This document shows, piece after piece, positions 1-10,505 of a DNA stretch of 64,000 nucleotides. Every line of letters begins with the position of its first letter. The first letter of the stretch is position 1. A model generated the notes under the pieces. It made no database searches. It was not told where the DNA came from and worked only from the letters and a program-made list of their open reading frames with translations. Origin of the DNA: Podocnemis expansa (taxonomy: Eukaryota > Chordata > Testudines > Podocnemididae); contig ML682067.1 in NCBI GenBank assembly GCA_007922195.1, positions 5,173,996 to 5,237,995 on the forward strand, in the 5' to 3' direction. Position numbers and translations under genes: made by a program.

Positions 1-3000
1 CAAAAAATGTTTTACTTGCTTCTTTGCTGACAATTAAGTGGGAGTATTTCCACTTTGTCTCCCTAACAGAAAATTCCATCCACAATACACACTGCTATGC
101 AGAGCATCCACAAATTACAACTCCTTAAAGCAAAACTGCTCACAGATATGCTATGAATTAGACAAATCACTCAGAACAGATCCCTCTCAGTTTGCCTGGT
201 AAGAGAATGTCTAACTAAAAGAGTCTATGTATTCTGAGGGAATATTCATAATGAAATTAAATCACAAGAATTCTAATAAAAATGTATAAAACTAAGGGCT
301 CTATGTACCCTATAGTTTTAATTTTGCTCTAAAAGAAGGGTTGTATGAATGTTGAAGCAGCACGCACTTACCAACTGCTTTGACTAAATATAAGAAAAAA
401 CTTAGGAAAAAGTTTTACGCAGAGTCTCTCATATTGATCCAGCTGACCCAATGAGTTAACTGAACTGGTAGTCAAATAAATAAATAAAATTTCCCTTTTC
501 TCTCCATCTTTTTGCCATTGTAGGGCTGTCCAGGAGTTTTTAAAAACACCCTACTAACATGTGAAACCTCAAATCTGCTACCTGTTCTCTTTTCTTTAAT
601 AGTTTCACCACAACTTACTAGGGAGCATTCAGAACTCTAACAAAAGGAAAAAGGTTTTCAACCTGGCCTTAAAGAGTTTTTGCTCTGAACGGAGATTTGT
701 AAATGTGGCCCTAAAGCAAAAATCTGGAGCAATTCTGAAACTGTGTGGTCGGTCATCCAGGAATACCGTCCTAGAGAAATCAGCACATAGTACCCCATGA
801 ATGCTGTACTATTTATATTAATTTATTTTCATATTTAACTAACATTAATGTGTGATTTTCCTGAATTTTTGACAGTTTTTAATTTAATAATCGCCAGAAC
901 ACTTCCACATTTTTAGAAGCTTCTGAAAAAGAGCAGCATCAGCCAGCTATGGCCCTATATAGTACTTATCCACTTCTGGCGACAGAGTATGTAGTGCTTC
1001 ACAGGATGGTAGCTTATGTAAAGTCATCAAACAGACTGAAGCATTGATGATGTTCAGTAACACCAACTCTTCAGACTGTGAAGAAACTTGCTGGGTATGA
1101 AAGAAATGCTAAGAAAAATATCTGCACTCACCAAAGGACCTTCTTTCTGGCCCCAGCTCTAATGTACCCATGGCTGTCCTTGTGTCAAGCTTATTAAACC
1201 AGATCAGGAGGACTCTTAGATGCTCCTTTTCGAAACCAGCGCTGTTGAGAGTTACCTTCAAATAGTCCACACACCCAAAGTCCAGGTTATAAGGAGATAC
1301 CATCTAACTAACCAAATACTGCATCCAGCCTCTGGAGCATTCTCCTATTTCACGAGATGGTATAAGACGACAACTCAGGCAGCACTGAAATGCACTAAAC
1401 TGCACACTAATTCTAAGTACGAAGAAAGTCATCAGCATGTTTCTTGGTCTTGCAACCCAGAGATGAGAATTACGGAAAATTTCAACACTGACAGAAGTCT
1501 GAGAACTTGCTTTGACAGACAAGGGGCAATAGTATGATAGTATGCCAGTGAAATAGTGGAGCAGCACCACAAGTAACAAGGGACAAAGCCTCAGAGGCAC
1601 TGAAAACTTGATCAATGCAGAGTCAAGTGCAACGACTAAAGGAAAATATCCAGAAAAACAGCAAACACTGCAAAGAGAGAGCTATTTTCTGAAGGAAATG
1701 AATAGTATCATGAGCTAGCTAGGACAAACTATAAAGTGACCATCCAGAGAGCCCCTCCATTAACTGGCCAAGAAAAGGCTCAGAATACATGGCTCAACCT
1801 TGGGGTTTCTGAGTGAGGGGTATCCAGGTGCCTCCACATACCACAGAACAAGTACACACTACAAGACCCATGGCACCAGTTCTCAGAGCCCTGCTCATTT
1901 ACCTTGGGCTGTGGGCATAAAAATAGCACTGTAAATGTATGGGTCTGGGCTAATATACTGGCTCCAAGACCCTTGTCCTAGTCTACACTGACAGTGTTTG
2001 ACACAATGCTACTTACCTTGACCTTCTGCAGCCTGTCTCCCCACTGTCAGAGCAGTAAATTAAATAAAATAAAACAAAATAAAACTGTAATTCAACCCGA
2101 TAACACCACCCCTGCAGGTGGTGTAACACTGAAGTTGAAATCTACAATTTGAATTTGGGTGCATCTAGCCAGTGAATAGCTCTAATCTTGTTTTTCCAGT
2201 TTCTCTAATCTATTTCACCACAGCAACATAGCTCCTCCCCTGCCTGAAGCCCTGGAAAAGTTTTCAATTAATTCTTCTCTCTTCATGCAGCACTGGGCCT
2301 TACTGTTGTGTCTGTGGCAAATAAACATCCAGGAAAGTTTTTCCTGCCTTTTTTTTCCTTTAGAGAAGAGGGTGGGGAAGTGAGTGGAGGAAAGCTGCCT
2401 CACCACAAGCTCCTGTGCCTTCCATCAACAGTGCGATGTATTTCAATAGGTAATGTGAGCAGCAGGGATGAAAGATCCTGAGCAAGCAATTTGCTGTGAT
2501 CACCTGCCTTCACTTCTGTAATCCAACAGCCTAAAATCAAATCACAATCCCATCCCCAGTGTAGACGAGACCCTGATAAGAGAGGCAGGGCTTCAGTCTG
2601 AGCCAATGCATCTACATTGCTACTTTTAGCTGTGTGGCCCAAGTTTTACAAGCCCAAATCAACTAACCCAGGCTCTGGACTCAGTGCTGCAGGTCTTCCT
2701 TTTCTGTGCAAACATATGCTCAGTGATTCAGAACTCAAAATTTAGGCATCATCTCATGCTGGGTTTAAAGCTTCTGAACCACAGAATGCCCTGTATCATG
2801 CTCTTCTTATCTTGTGCTGAGAAAATGGATCCCAAGAAAGAAGATCCAGTGAGAGAAGTATGTTTGGAAAATTGAACATTACAATGCGACTCCAGTGCAG
2901 AACTACACTGATCTTTATAACTTCCTCTGCTTTGAACAATTCCATTGGAGAAATAAACTAGGTAATCCCTGACAATCTTCTAGATTAGTAGAGGTACTAC

Positions 3001-3088
3001 AGTAGAAAAAAACTAGCATGTGAAAAATGGCTTTTTAAAAAACAGGGGTTTGTACTGCATGGCACTGCCCTACCACCAACAACCTAAA

Positions 3089-3265
3089 AGTAGATAGCTA
3101 GAGCCCTGCAGATATCTGCTTCAAGATCCCTGTCATCCACAAACCCACTGCTGCAAACTCGAAATCAGATGTAGATTCTTTTTTTATCTGCCCTGGGTGC
3201 AGACAGCTCAGTTTACTGGCTACTTCTGCCCCCTGCTGTTCCTCCTCTGAGAGGCAAAAGACTGA
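3089..3265. repeat. Dispersed repeat, intact relative of the DIRS insertion site
   Basis: It begins AGTAGATAGCTAGAGCCCTG and runs through a Cys-box-free, non-coding stretch ending in TGCTGTTCCTCCTCTGA. The same sequence in the same order occurs at 4531-4584 and 10372-10500, with the DIRS-like element between the halves. The two copies differ at many positions, so they are old dispersed copies and not a recent local duplication. The family is not recognised with certainty. It serves as an uninterrupted reference for the insertion point near 4585/10372. Confidence 0.75.
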
Positions 3266-3972
3266 AGCAGCAGTGTTTCAAAAGCAACTTCACTTATCTG
3301 CATTTTATTTACTTCACATGCTGCAGGATCCTCATGAACTCAAGAAAAAAAATTTTATAAAGTTTAATTTCTGCCCATTGAGTTTCAAGCCAGAAGCAAT
3401 ACCCTCCATCCAGAGCTGTAACATGCTATTTCAGAGCCCAGGGCATGTTCTGATTGGAATGCGTCCCTTGCAATTAGCAGTGCTTGGGGCCAGCACCGCA
3501 AAACATGCCTTTCAATAAAACGGCTCTATTGAACTGCTCCAGCATGCCTGGGGCAAAGCCCCATTGGCCCCACCATATTTACGGCCTACCTCCATCCTAT
3601 ACTTTCACTGACAGATCAACTCCTACTGTCGTTAAGACTTGTATTTTGTGAACTCAGTACCCCATGTTTGCTTATTCACCTATTTCTTACTGAAATTAGG
3701 GTACTGTACAGTTACTGTATAGGAATGCTTTTATAAATATAAAGGATAAAACCAAAAGTTTATAAAGGAAACCATTTTAACAACTACTTTTCTTTTAATC
3801 TATTATTTTCATAAAAACATTCCTATCCAACAACTTTAGGTATATATATAATAGCAAGATAGATCAAACTTTTGCTATTGGTTTCCTACTAATCAACAAT
3901 CTCATTCTTTATTCCCTGAGATAGCGCTAAATAGCTTTGTAAATTCATGGAAAGTCAATCTCCATCTACTGT

Positions 3973-4110
3973 TTGCAGGGTTGTTGTAGCTATGCTGGCC
4001 CAGGAAACAAGACACAGAAGGTGGGAGAGGTACATCTTTTACTGAACCAACTTCTGCTGGTGGATGAGAAGAGCTTTCAAGCTACACGGAGCTCTTCATC
4101 AGACCTAGCT
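3973..4110 (-). repeat. Short interspersed repeat with hammerhead-like core
   Basis: A repeat with the words GGTTGTTGTAGCTATGCTGG, CAACTTCTGCTGGTGG and GAAGAGCTTTCAAGCTACAC on the plus strand. I associate this family with turtle genomes. On the minus strand it carries a hammerhead-like core (separate entry) followed by a short self-complementary stretch CCAGCAGAAGTTGG. A diverged relative is at 45547-45660. Confidence 0.6.
4075..4102 (-). ncRNA. Hammerhead-ribozyme-like core, copy 1
   Basis: Read on the minus strand: CTGATGA (4096-4102), one extra A, stem GAGCT (4090-4094), a 6-base loop, stem AGCTT (4079-4083, with one G-T pair), then GAAA (4075-4078). These are the invariant core blocks of hammerhead ribozymes around stem II. 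Such motifs are known in Penelope-like retroelements. The extra A between CTGATGA and stem II is unusual, but it recurs in the separate family at 20.9 kb. Self-cleavage is not shown, and the cleavage site and stem I cannot be assigned with certainty. Confidence 0.45.
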
Positions 4111-4530
4111 TCATTAGATCATGTTTCTTTCACAAGAGGCTTTTTTCTTAAGGATGGGAGGAAGAGGATGGAAAGAAAATAATATATCTAAAAAGTTTTA
4201 AGAGAAAAATAAAAAGGTAAGAGCAAAATACATCCATGTATTTAAATTTTTTATTATATAATAGATGACTTCCTTAAATGTTGCCTGTTGTCTGAGAATG
4301 GATTTCTCCCATTCCACTGTCCCTCCTAATTAGAAGCAATCATCAAAATAAATATCCAGTGTATCCTAGAATAATTTTACTGAGATACTAGCCCTGTAAT
4401 TCCCTAGTTAAATATGTAAGACTATATCTTAGTAGGATTACAGTATTACTAATATGGACTTCTATCTAACACAAATTACAAACTATACTAGTCTTGGTAA
4501 GTTTGACTACTGGTACTTCTCACATATACA

Positions 4531-4584
4531 AGTAGATAGCTAGAGCCCTGAAGATATTTGCTTCAGATCCATGGCATCTGCAAA
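4531..4584. repeat. Left half of repeat split by DIRS element 1
   Basis: It matches the first part of the repeat at 3089-3265 (AGTAGATAGCTAGAGCCCTG shared exactly) up to a CAAA close to the DIRS end. Its continuation is found on the other side of the element at 10372. Confidence 0.75.
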
Positions 4585-4586
4585 AT

Positions 4587-4815
4587 GGAGGTTACTCACC
4601 TTCGTGCAGTAGCCGAAGTTCTTTGAGATGCATGCTCCCGACATGCTCCACTTAAGGTGTTTGCATGCTGCGATACCCTGGATTGGAAAACTTTTCTGAG
4701 TAGCAGTGGCTCGGGCAGCTGGGAAATGACAGCGGCGTTGAGAGTTTCCCGCCGTTGGTGACACCAGCCGCTCACTCTCCCCGCTGCCGTTGACTCCTCG
4801 GTTCCTTTCTACCTC
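4587..4815. repeat. DIRS element 1 inverted terminal repeat, 3' end of element
   Basis: The sequence from GGAGGTTACTCACC through CCGCTGCCGTTGACTCCTCG is inverted at 10170-10371 with scattered differences. Shared blocks include GATTGGAAAACTTT, TGAGTAGCAGTG and CGCCGTTGGTGAC. Confidence 0.88.
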
Positions 4816-4871
4816 AGAGATGCCTTGTTAGGAGATAAGAGAGCTCCGAAGTAGAGGGGAGGAGGGCGGGT

Positions 4872-4980
4872 AGTGGAGCATGTCGGGAGCACGCATCTCG
4901 AAGAACTTCAGCTACTGTATGAAGGTGCGTAACCTCCATTTCTTCTTCGAGCAGTGCTCCCGACTGCTCCACTTAAGGTG
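4872..4980. repeat. DIRS element 1 internal complementary region
   Basis: The left half (GTGGAGCATGTCGGGAGCAC through GGTGCGTAACCTCC) is the reverse complement of the element's end at 4587-4655. The right half (TTCTTCTTCGAGCAGTGCTC through CCACTTAAGGTG) is the reverse complement of the other end near 10328-10371. The two outer ends are thus joined head to tail inside the element, as expected for the template that circularises DIRS1-type elements. The junction is close to CCTCCATTTCTTC. Confidence 0.88.
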
Positions 4981-4996
4981 ATTTTCGTAGCAGTCG

Positions 4997-5767
4997 TTAA
5001 TGTGTGGTGGTGGGTACTTCAGATTGTGCATTATCCACTGTATTAAGTACTGCTCTTCGTAAGGCTGTATCCATGGCTGAGATTCGTTCTAAGGCATAGT
5101 GTCTGGCAAAGGTATCGTTCGAACCCCAGGTGGCTGCTTGGCAAATTACGTGTAGCGGGAACTTTGTAAGGAAAGCCACCAACGACGCCATGGATCTGGT
5201 GGAGTGAGAACGGATTGTATCCAGTGGGGCTGATTGGCATATGGAGTATGCCGTGCATATACAGGATGAGATCCAGTGGGACACCCTCTGTTTAGAAATC
5301 GTCTGTCCCTGGGAACATTCAATGGTAGATATGAATAGCTGTGCTGTCTTTCTAAAAGGCTTGGTTCGTTCCAGGTAGTAAGCAAGTGCCCTTCTCACAT
5401 CCAGGGTGTGAAGCATCCTCTGTTCAGCTGTGGTATGTGGTTTCGGGTAGAAGACTGGTAAGTGGATCGCTTGATTGAGATGAAAGGAGGACGCTGTCTT
5501 AGGAATGAATTTGGGATGCAGTTGTAACAAAACCTTGTCCTTGTAGAAGATGGAGTATAGCGGGGAAGCCATGAGCGCCGTCATCTCCCCAACTCGTCTA
5601 GCTGATGTGATTGCTAAGAGAAATGCTACTTTCATTGACAAATGTAGCAATGAGGTTGTGGCTAATGGTTCAAAGGGTGGCCTCATTAGCTCTTTGAGTA
5701 CTAGTGTGAGATCCCACGGTGCTGCCGGTGGCTGAACTTGTGGATATAAATTTTGAAGTCTGAGCAT
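4997..5767 (-). CDS. DIRS tyrosine recombinase (catalytic domain, open frame)
   Basis: A 256-residue open frame with the tyrosine-recombinase signature. The first catalytic Arg lies in TSARRVGEM (residues 55-62), the H-x-x-R box in SHSTRS (H188, R191) and the nucleophilic Tyr in DTFARHYAL (Y224). The residues around the Tyr, QAATWGSNDTFARHY, follow the DIRS/Ngaro pattern. The enzyme integrates the circular DNA copy of the element. The N-terminal core-binding region would be encoded before position 5767 but is cut off by an in-frame stop just upstream of this Met, so the full protein is not made from one frame. The stop codon lies about 20 bases from the internal complementary region. Confidence 0.88.
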   Translation of the reverse strand: MLRLQNLYPQVQPPAAPWDLTLVLKELMRPPFEPLATTSLLHLSMKVAFLLAITSARRVGEMTALMASPLYSIFYKDKVLLQLHPKFIPKTASSFHLNQAIHLPVFYPKPHTTAEQRMLHTLDVRRALAYYLERTKPFRKTAQLFISTIECSQGQTISKQRVSHWISSCICTAYSICQSAPLDTIRSHSTRSMASLVAFLTKFPLHVICQAATWGSNDTFARHYALERISAMDTALRRAVLNTVDNAQSEVPTTTH

Positions 5768-5849
5768 GAATCATTTGAGGATTCTGTGATCAAATACTGA
5801 GGTCCCATCCACTTGATCGTAAAAGGTTGAAATGGCCGCCAGATGCACT

Positions 5850-7843
5850 CTAATCATGGTTACTGCAATATTTGTTTCTTTCAGGTGGAGGAGGTATTCC
5901 AGGATCGCCGGGACAGGAGCTGTCGAAGGAGGTATGGACCGCTGGAAGCACCACCGTGAGAAGCGACCCCATTTCTGAAGTAGCTCTTGTGGATGGTTTC
6001 CTACTATTTAACAGAATATTCTGCACTTTACCGGAACACTGGAGTTCTATGTCCTCAAACCATCGAGGTTCCATGCAGTTAGGTGGAGTCTGTCCAGGTA
6101 AGTCTGTGTGCGTGTGCCATGATTCTGTGAACAACAGGTCCTTTACAAGAGGTAAGGTAATTGAAGGTGTTCTGGACATCGTCGTGAGTAGTGTGTACCA
6201 TGTCTGGCGGGGCCATGATGGGGCTATCATGATTACAGTCACCCTGTCTTGCCGAATTTTGTGAAGAGTTCGTGGAATCATCAGGATGGGGGGAAATGCA
6301 TACAGAAGTCTGCCGCCCCAATGGAGTAGGAACGCATCCCCCTCGAGCCTAGGCCTCTTCCTGCTCGAGAGCAATATTGTGCGCATTTCCTGTTGTCTCC
6401 TGTAGCAAATAAATCCACCGTGGGGAGCCCCTATTTGTTGAAGATGGGCTGAATGATGTCGTTTCGGACTTCCGATTCGGGATGGTTGGGGAACAACCGA
6501 CTTAAAGGATCCGCTATGGTGTTGTCCTTGCCCAGAAGGTATTCTGTGAGGAGATGAATTCTGTGGTGGAGACACCAGTCCCACAGGTTCATTGTTTCCA
6601 GGCAGAGGGGTTGTGATCTTGCTCCCCACTGTCAATTTATATAGAACACGCAGGTCCTGTTGTCGGTGCAGACCGTTACAACCCTCCCTGTGATTATAGG
6701 GAGGAAGTGTTGACACATCTTGAAGACCACTCTTAACTCGAGCAAGTTTATGTGTAAAGACCTCTCTCCCAAGGACCATCTGCCCTGCGTGGTTTGGTCC
6801 TAACAGTGTGCTCCCCATCCGATCAGTGAGGCATCTGTGATTACTGTGACCTGTGGTTGTGGTAACAGAAAGGGGACCCCTTGTAGGAGACTGGTTTGGT
6901 CCGTCCACCAGGATAGGGAGTCCCTGATTGTTCTTGGGATAACTAGGAGCGTTTTGGTAGGGCAGGTTCGATGCTTGAAACGTGAGAGGAACCATAGTTG
7001 AAAAGGACGCACCTGGAGTCTTGCATTGTTCATGAGATAGGTTGTTGCTGACATGTGGCCCAGTATTTGCATCGCTGAGTGAGCCAAGATGATGGCTGAT
7101 CTTTGTATGTTGCCTGCTAATTGTTGGAGGTTGTGAAACCTGCTGAGAGGAAGGAAGGCTCTTGCTGTAGGTGAGTGGATTCATGCTCCAATAAAGTGAA
7201 TCTCCTGCATTGGGGACAGTGATGACTTGTCATAATTTATGTTCAGGCCCAGTGCCAGGAAAAGGTTTACTGTTGTTTGAACAGCTTGGACCATGGATTG
7301 TTGTGTGGGAGCTTTGATTAGAAACTCATACAGATAAGGGAACATGTCTATGTGCTGTCTGCATAGAAAAGCTACAACAGGGGCCATCAGTTTGGAAAAA
7401 ACTCTCGGCGCTGTACGGAGGCCGAATGGAAGGACCGTGTACTGGTAGTGGTGCTGAAGGAACTGGAGTCGTAGAAATCTTCTGTGAGGCAGGCAGATAG
7501 AAACATGGAAGTAAGCATCTCTTAAGTCGAGGGAGGCCAGCCAATCATTCTGTTGAAAGGAGGGAAGTCTGTTGCTTAATGTCATCATCTTGAAGTTTTT
7601 TACTTGGATGTATCTGTTGAGTTGCCTGAGGTTGAGGACGGGTCTCCAACCACCGGTCTTTTTCTGGGTTAGGAAATATGGGGAATAGAATCCCCTTCCC
7701 TTTTGACTGTTTGGGACCTCTTCGATTGCCCCTATGTGGAGCAGATGTTTGATCTCTGTTTGGAGACATTGTATGTGGTTGGGGTCCCTGAAAAGGGATG
7801 GGAAGGGGGGTTGGGTTTGAAATGAATGGGATGGAATAGCCAT
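5850..7843 (-). pseudogene. DIRS reverse transcriptase and RNase H (broken)
   Basis: The reverse transcriptase lies in the open frame 7181-7843: GWRPVLNLRQLNRYI (residues 65-79), the first catalytic Asp block SLDLRDAYFHV (104-114) and VLPFGLRTAPRVF (137-149). The second catalytic block, usually YLDD in this group, reads YLYE (170-173), which removes both Asp residues. RNase H continues in another frame at 6800-7087, with the first catalytic Asp in TVITDASLIGWGAH. A third frame (5850-7184) covers the region behind it, including SGKVQNILLNSRKPSTR, a conserved stretch before the recombinase that recurs in the relic at 49.8 kb. At least two frameshifts separate these parts. Confidence 0.85.
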
Positions 7844-8281
7844 CCTGAATGATTTCGATGACCTATCTGTCCAATGTTATTTGCTTCCAATCTTGGAGGA
7901 ATGGCTGTAACCTGTTCCTGAACATCAGGTCACATGGTGGTGACTGTACATGTTGGAAAGCTGAATGGCTGGTTGCTCCCTCAACATGACCATCAAAATT
8001 GTTGTTTCATGTTGCCTGGCTGTGGATTTTGGTGTGAATGATTTGGTTGTCCAGACCTTTGAGATTGTTGAGGTTTGTTCCTGTAAGTAACCACTCTATG
8101 ATTCGTTTGGCTTTGTGTATCTAAAGTTAGAGGGTTGGTTTTTGTAGAATCTCCTTCTAGCGAGTGGGATCAAGATCCCCAATGTTTTCAAGGTAGCTCT
8201 TGAGTCTTTTAGACCGTGCATTACATCATTTGTCATCTTCCCAAACAGGTTCTCTTTATCGAACGGAAGGTCCTCGATGGT

Positions 8282-10034
8282 TCATTGCATCTGCTTGGGG
8301 AGATCTGCTGCTTGCAGCCATGAGGAGAGTCTCATCACCACAGCCGTGCCCAGAGTCCTGGCAGCGACATCGGCAGCATCCAAAGAGGCTTGAAGAGCTG
8401 TTCTGGCTGCCAGCAAGCCTTCTGTAATGAGTAGAGTGAATTGTTCTTGTTTGTCCTGTACAATAAAGTTAAGACACTCATTGAGTTTGGAGTAGATGTG
8501 ATTGTAATTAGTGAGTAATGCTGTGTAATTTGCAGTTCTCAGCTGGAGAGCCACCGATGTGTACACCTTCTTCCCAAGGGTGTCTAGTTTCTTGTCTTCT
8601 CTGTTATTAAGGTTGGATTTTGAATACGACTGTCTATTCCTTTGATTTGCTGCCTCCACTACCAGAGTTGGGCTGAGGATGGGTGAATAGGAACTCATTC
8701 CCTGGTGTCTGCCAAATCTCGTCTGCGGGCTCCAGTATGCCCTCATCCATGGGGAGGGCTAACTTATTGGAGCCTGACACTTGCAGAATTCTATATAGCT
8801 TATGCTGTGTGGTCTGAGTCTTGGGCAGTGAAATCTCCATACACTCAGCTGCCCTTTTGAGCAAATTACAGAACTGCTTGGTGTCATCGTTTTTCCCCTG
8901 TTGAAGCAATTCTTTCGTGGAATCATCTGGGTTTGTCGTAGCAGTAGCTGGCATTGTGACTGCTACCAGTGTCAGAGCCTGTACTGCTGGCAGCCCTGTC
9001 GACACACTATTGGTTGGAGGTGGCATATTGTAGGGTTGCCATGCAATGTAATCCACCCCCTGTTGAGGGTAAACCATCCGGGGGGGGGGGGGGGGAGGAT
9101 AAGGCCAGGGTGAAGTGAAGTTGGGATTGTAGGCTGGCATCTGAGCCACTTGCTGTGGCAGTGCCTCACTCGGTGTGGGGCTTGATGTGACAGACAGAGC
9201 AGTGCCACTCAATGGAGATGTGGATGGGGTACCAGTGTCGGAGGAATCCGTTTGGAAGAGGGGTGACATGGGAGAAGAATGAATGGTAAGGTCCTCTGTC
9301 AGCCCCATACGCTTAGACTTCTTCTCGTGCTTTGTAAATGCTGGCCATGGTGAGGGATCCCGCATTGTGCTTGGCTGCGGTGCCGTGGTTGCTGCCAGCA
9401 CTGCTGTGCCCTGTGGAGTTACGGGCTCTGCTGATGTGATACGGCTAGAGGGTGCCGACGAGAGAAAGACCAGCGCTGGGTTTGGTACTTGTGTCAGTAC
9501 GTTCGCTGGTGCCGTGAGCGGTGACGGCAAGACTGCTGGCACTGGCGGTGTGGATATAAAGGGTACCGCAAGTGCCTGTGCTGCGTTCAGTGCTGCCACA
9601 AATGGCAGTGCCATTTGAATCTGTGGTGCTGCCGGCGCGCAAATGGTTTTCATGGCCTTTTTGCGCACGGTGCTAGCAGGGTTGTCACTCACTTCAGTGG
9701 GAGCCTGCTGTAGGTGCTGTGATTGTGGCTCGGTGTCCTTGGATCTTTTCTTAGGGACCGGCGATGAGGCAGTGGACTGCTGCTTGTACACTCCCTCAAC
9801 GGCATGAGGAGAGGCACCAGGGTTGGATGTGGGATGGAGGGAGCCCTCTAACAACAATAGCTTGAGTTTCCTCTCACGCTCCTTTCTGGTCCTGCTCATT
9901 AGGTTTCTACAGTGCTGGCACTTGTGTGAGAGGTGCCCCTCTCCCACACACTTATTGCAGGACTCATGCCCGTCCGAGGCAGGCATTGCCTCATTACATG
10001 AAGTACAGAGCTTGAAGTTGGACGAGTTCGGCAT
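8282..10034 (-). pseudogene. DIRS Gag-like protein (one frameshift)
   Basis: The frame 8634-10034 starts MPNSSNFKLCTSCNEAMP and holds an N-terminal Cys/His cluster (CTSC, ESCNKC, HLSHKCQHC), a basic stretch and a long Pro/Ser/Thr/Ala-rich middle. The last part continues in the overlapping frame 8282-8746 (LVVEAANQRNRQ to AARTLGTAVVMRLSSWLQ). In element 2 the corresponding blocks FTHPSPN and LVVEAANH follow in one frame, which shows that element 1 has a frameshift near 8670. DIRS Gag proteins are thought to package the element RNA. A run of 16 G on the plus strand (9080-9095) encodes Pro residues and is slippage-prone. Confidence 0.75.
9080..9095. repeat. G16 homopolymer in DIRS Gag
   Basis: Sixteen consecutive G on the plus strand, read as a Pro run in Gag on the minus strand. 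Its length is likely to vary between individuals or be mis-assembled. Confidence 0.9.
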
Positions 10035-10169
10035 AGCACTTGCTTATAGTCTCCAGTTTCCTTCTTATTTTGTTTTGTTGTTGTTTTGTTCTTTTTGTAA
10101 GTTTTGGAGTGGTCTAAGACCATAGATCTATTCCTGAGGGAGAGCCACCGCAGGCTCCGTCTGGAGTCT

Positions 10170-10371
10170 CTGGAAGTAGAAAGGAACTGAGGAGTCAACG
10201 GCAGCAGGGAGAGTGAGCGGCTGACGTCACCAACGGCGGGAAAATCTCAACGCTGTTGTCATCTCCCAGCTGCCCCAGTCACTGCTACTCAGGAAAGTTT
10301 TCCAATCCGGGGTGTCACAATGCACAAACACCTTAAGTGGAGCAGTCAGGAGCACTGCTCGAAGAAGAACC
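10170..10371. repeat. DIRS element 1 inverted terminal repeat, 5' end of element
   Basis: This is the reverse complement of 4587-4815, containing GTCACCAACGGCGGGAAAAT, CTGCTACTCAGGAAAGTTTT and CACCTTAAGTGGAGCAGTC. It ends CTCGAAGAAGAACC, next to the resumed host repeat. Gag starts about 140 bases inside it on the minus strand, so it probably acts as the leader and promoter region. Confidence 0.88.
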
Positions 10372-10505
10372 TATTGTTGCAAACTGGAGCTTGGATATGG
10401 TTCCTATTTTTACCTGCCCAGGGTGCAGATAGCTGCTGCTACAACTCAGCTTACTGGCTACTCCTGCCCCCAGCTGTTCCTCCTCTGACTCTAAAAGTAG
10501 CCAGT
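10372..10505. repeat. Right half of repeat split by DIRS element 1
   Basis: It continues the repeat interrupted at 4584. GTTGCAAACTGGAGC aligns with CTGCAAACTCGAAAT in the intact copy, followed by CAGGGTGCAGATAGCTG, TTACTGGCTACTCCTGC and CTGTTCCTCCTCTGA. The alignment places the inserted block between about 4585 and 10371. Confidence 0.75.

Larger units (their letters stand above)
4587..10371 (-). mobile_element. DIRS-like tyrosine-recombinase retrotransposon, element 1
   Basis: A 5.8-kb element coding on the minus strand in the order Gag, reverse transcriptase, RNase H, tyrosine recombinase. It has inverted terminal repeats of about 200 bp (4587-4815 and 10170-10371) and an internal complementary region (4872-4980) next to the recombinase end. 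This is the DIRS1-group layout. Such elements replicate through a circular intermediate and integrate with a tyrosine recombinase, so no target duplication is expected and none is seen. The recombinase frame is open with all four catalytic residues. The reverse transcriptase has lost its active-site pair and Gag is frameshifted, so this copy is unlikely to be autonomous. It lies in sense with USP15. Confidence 0.92.

Noticed and set aside
1109..1615. Three overlapping ORFs that might hold the next USP15 exon
   Set aside because: None reads like the expected catalytic-domain sequence after the Cys box, and the frames lack fitting splice sites.
5872..6264. 130-residue plus-strand ORF
   Set aside because: It lies opposite the DIRS reverse transcriptase/RNase H region and has no recognisable domain; it is the antisense of coding sequence.
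9283..9618. 111-residue plus-strand ORF rich in Ala, Gly and Thr
   Set aside because: Antisense of the Ala/Thr/Pro-rich part of DIRS Gag; composition explains it.
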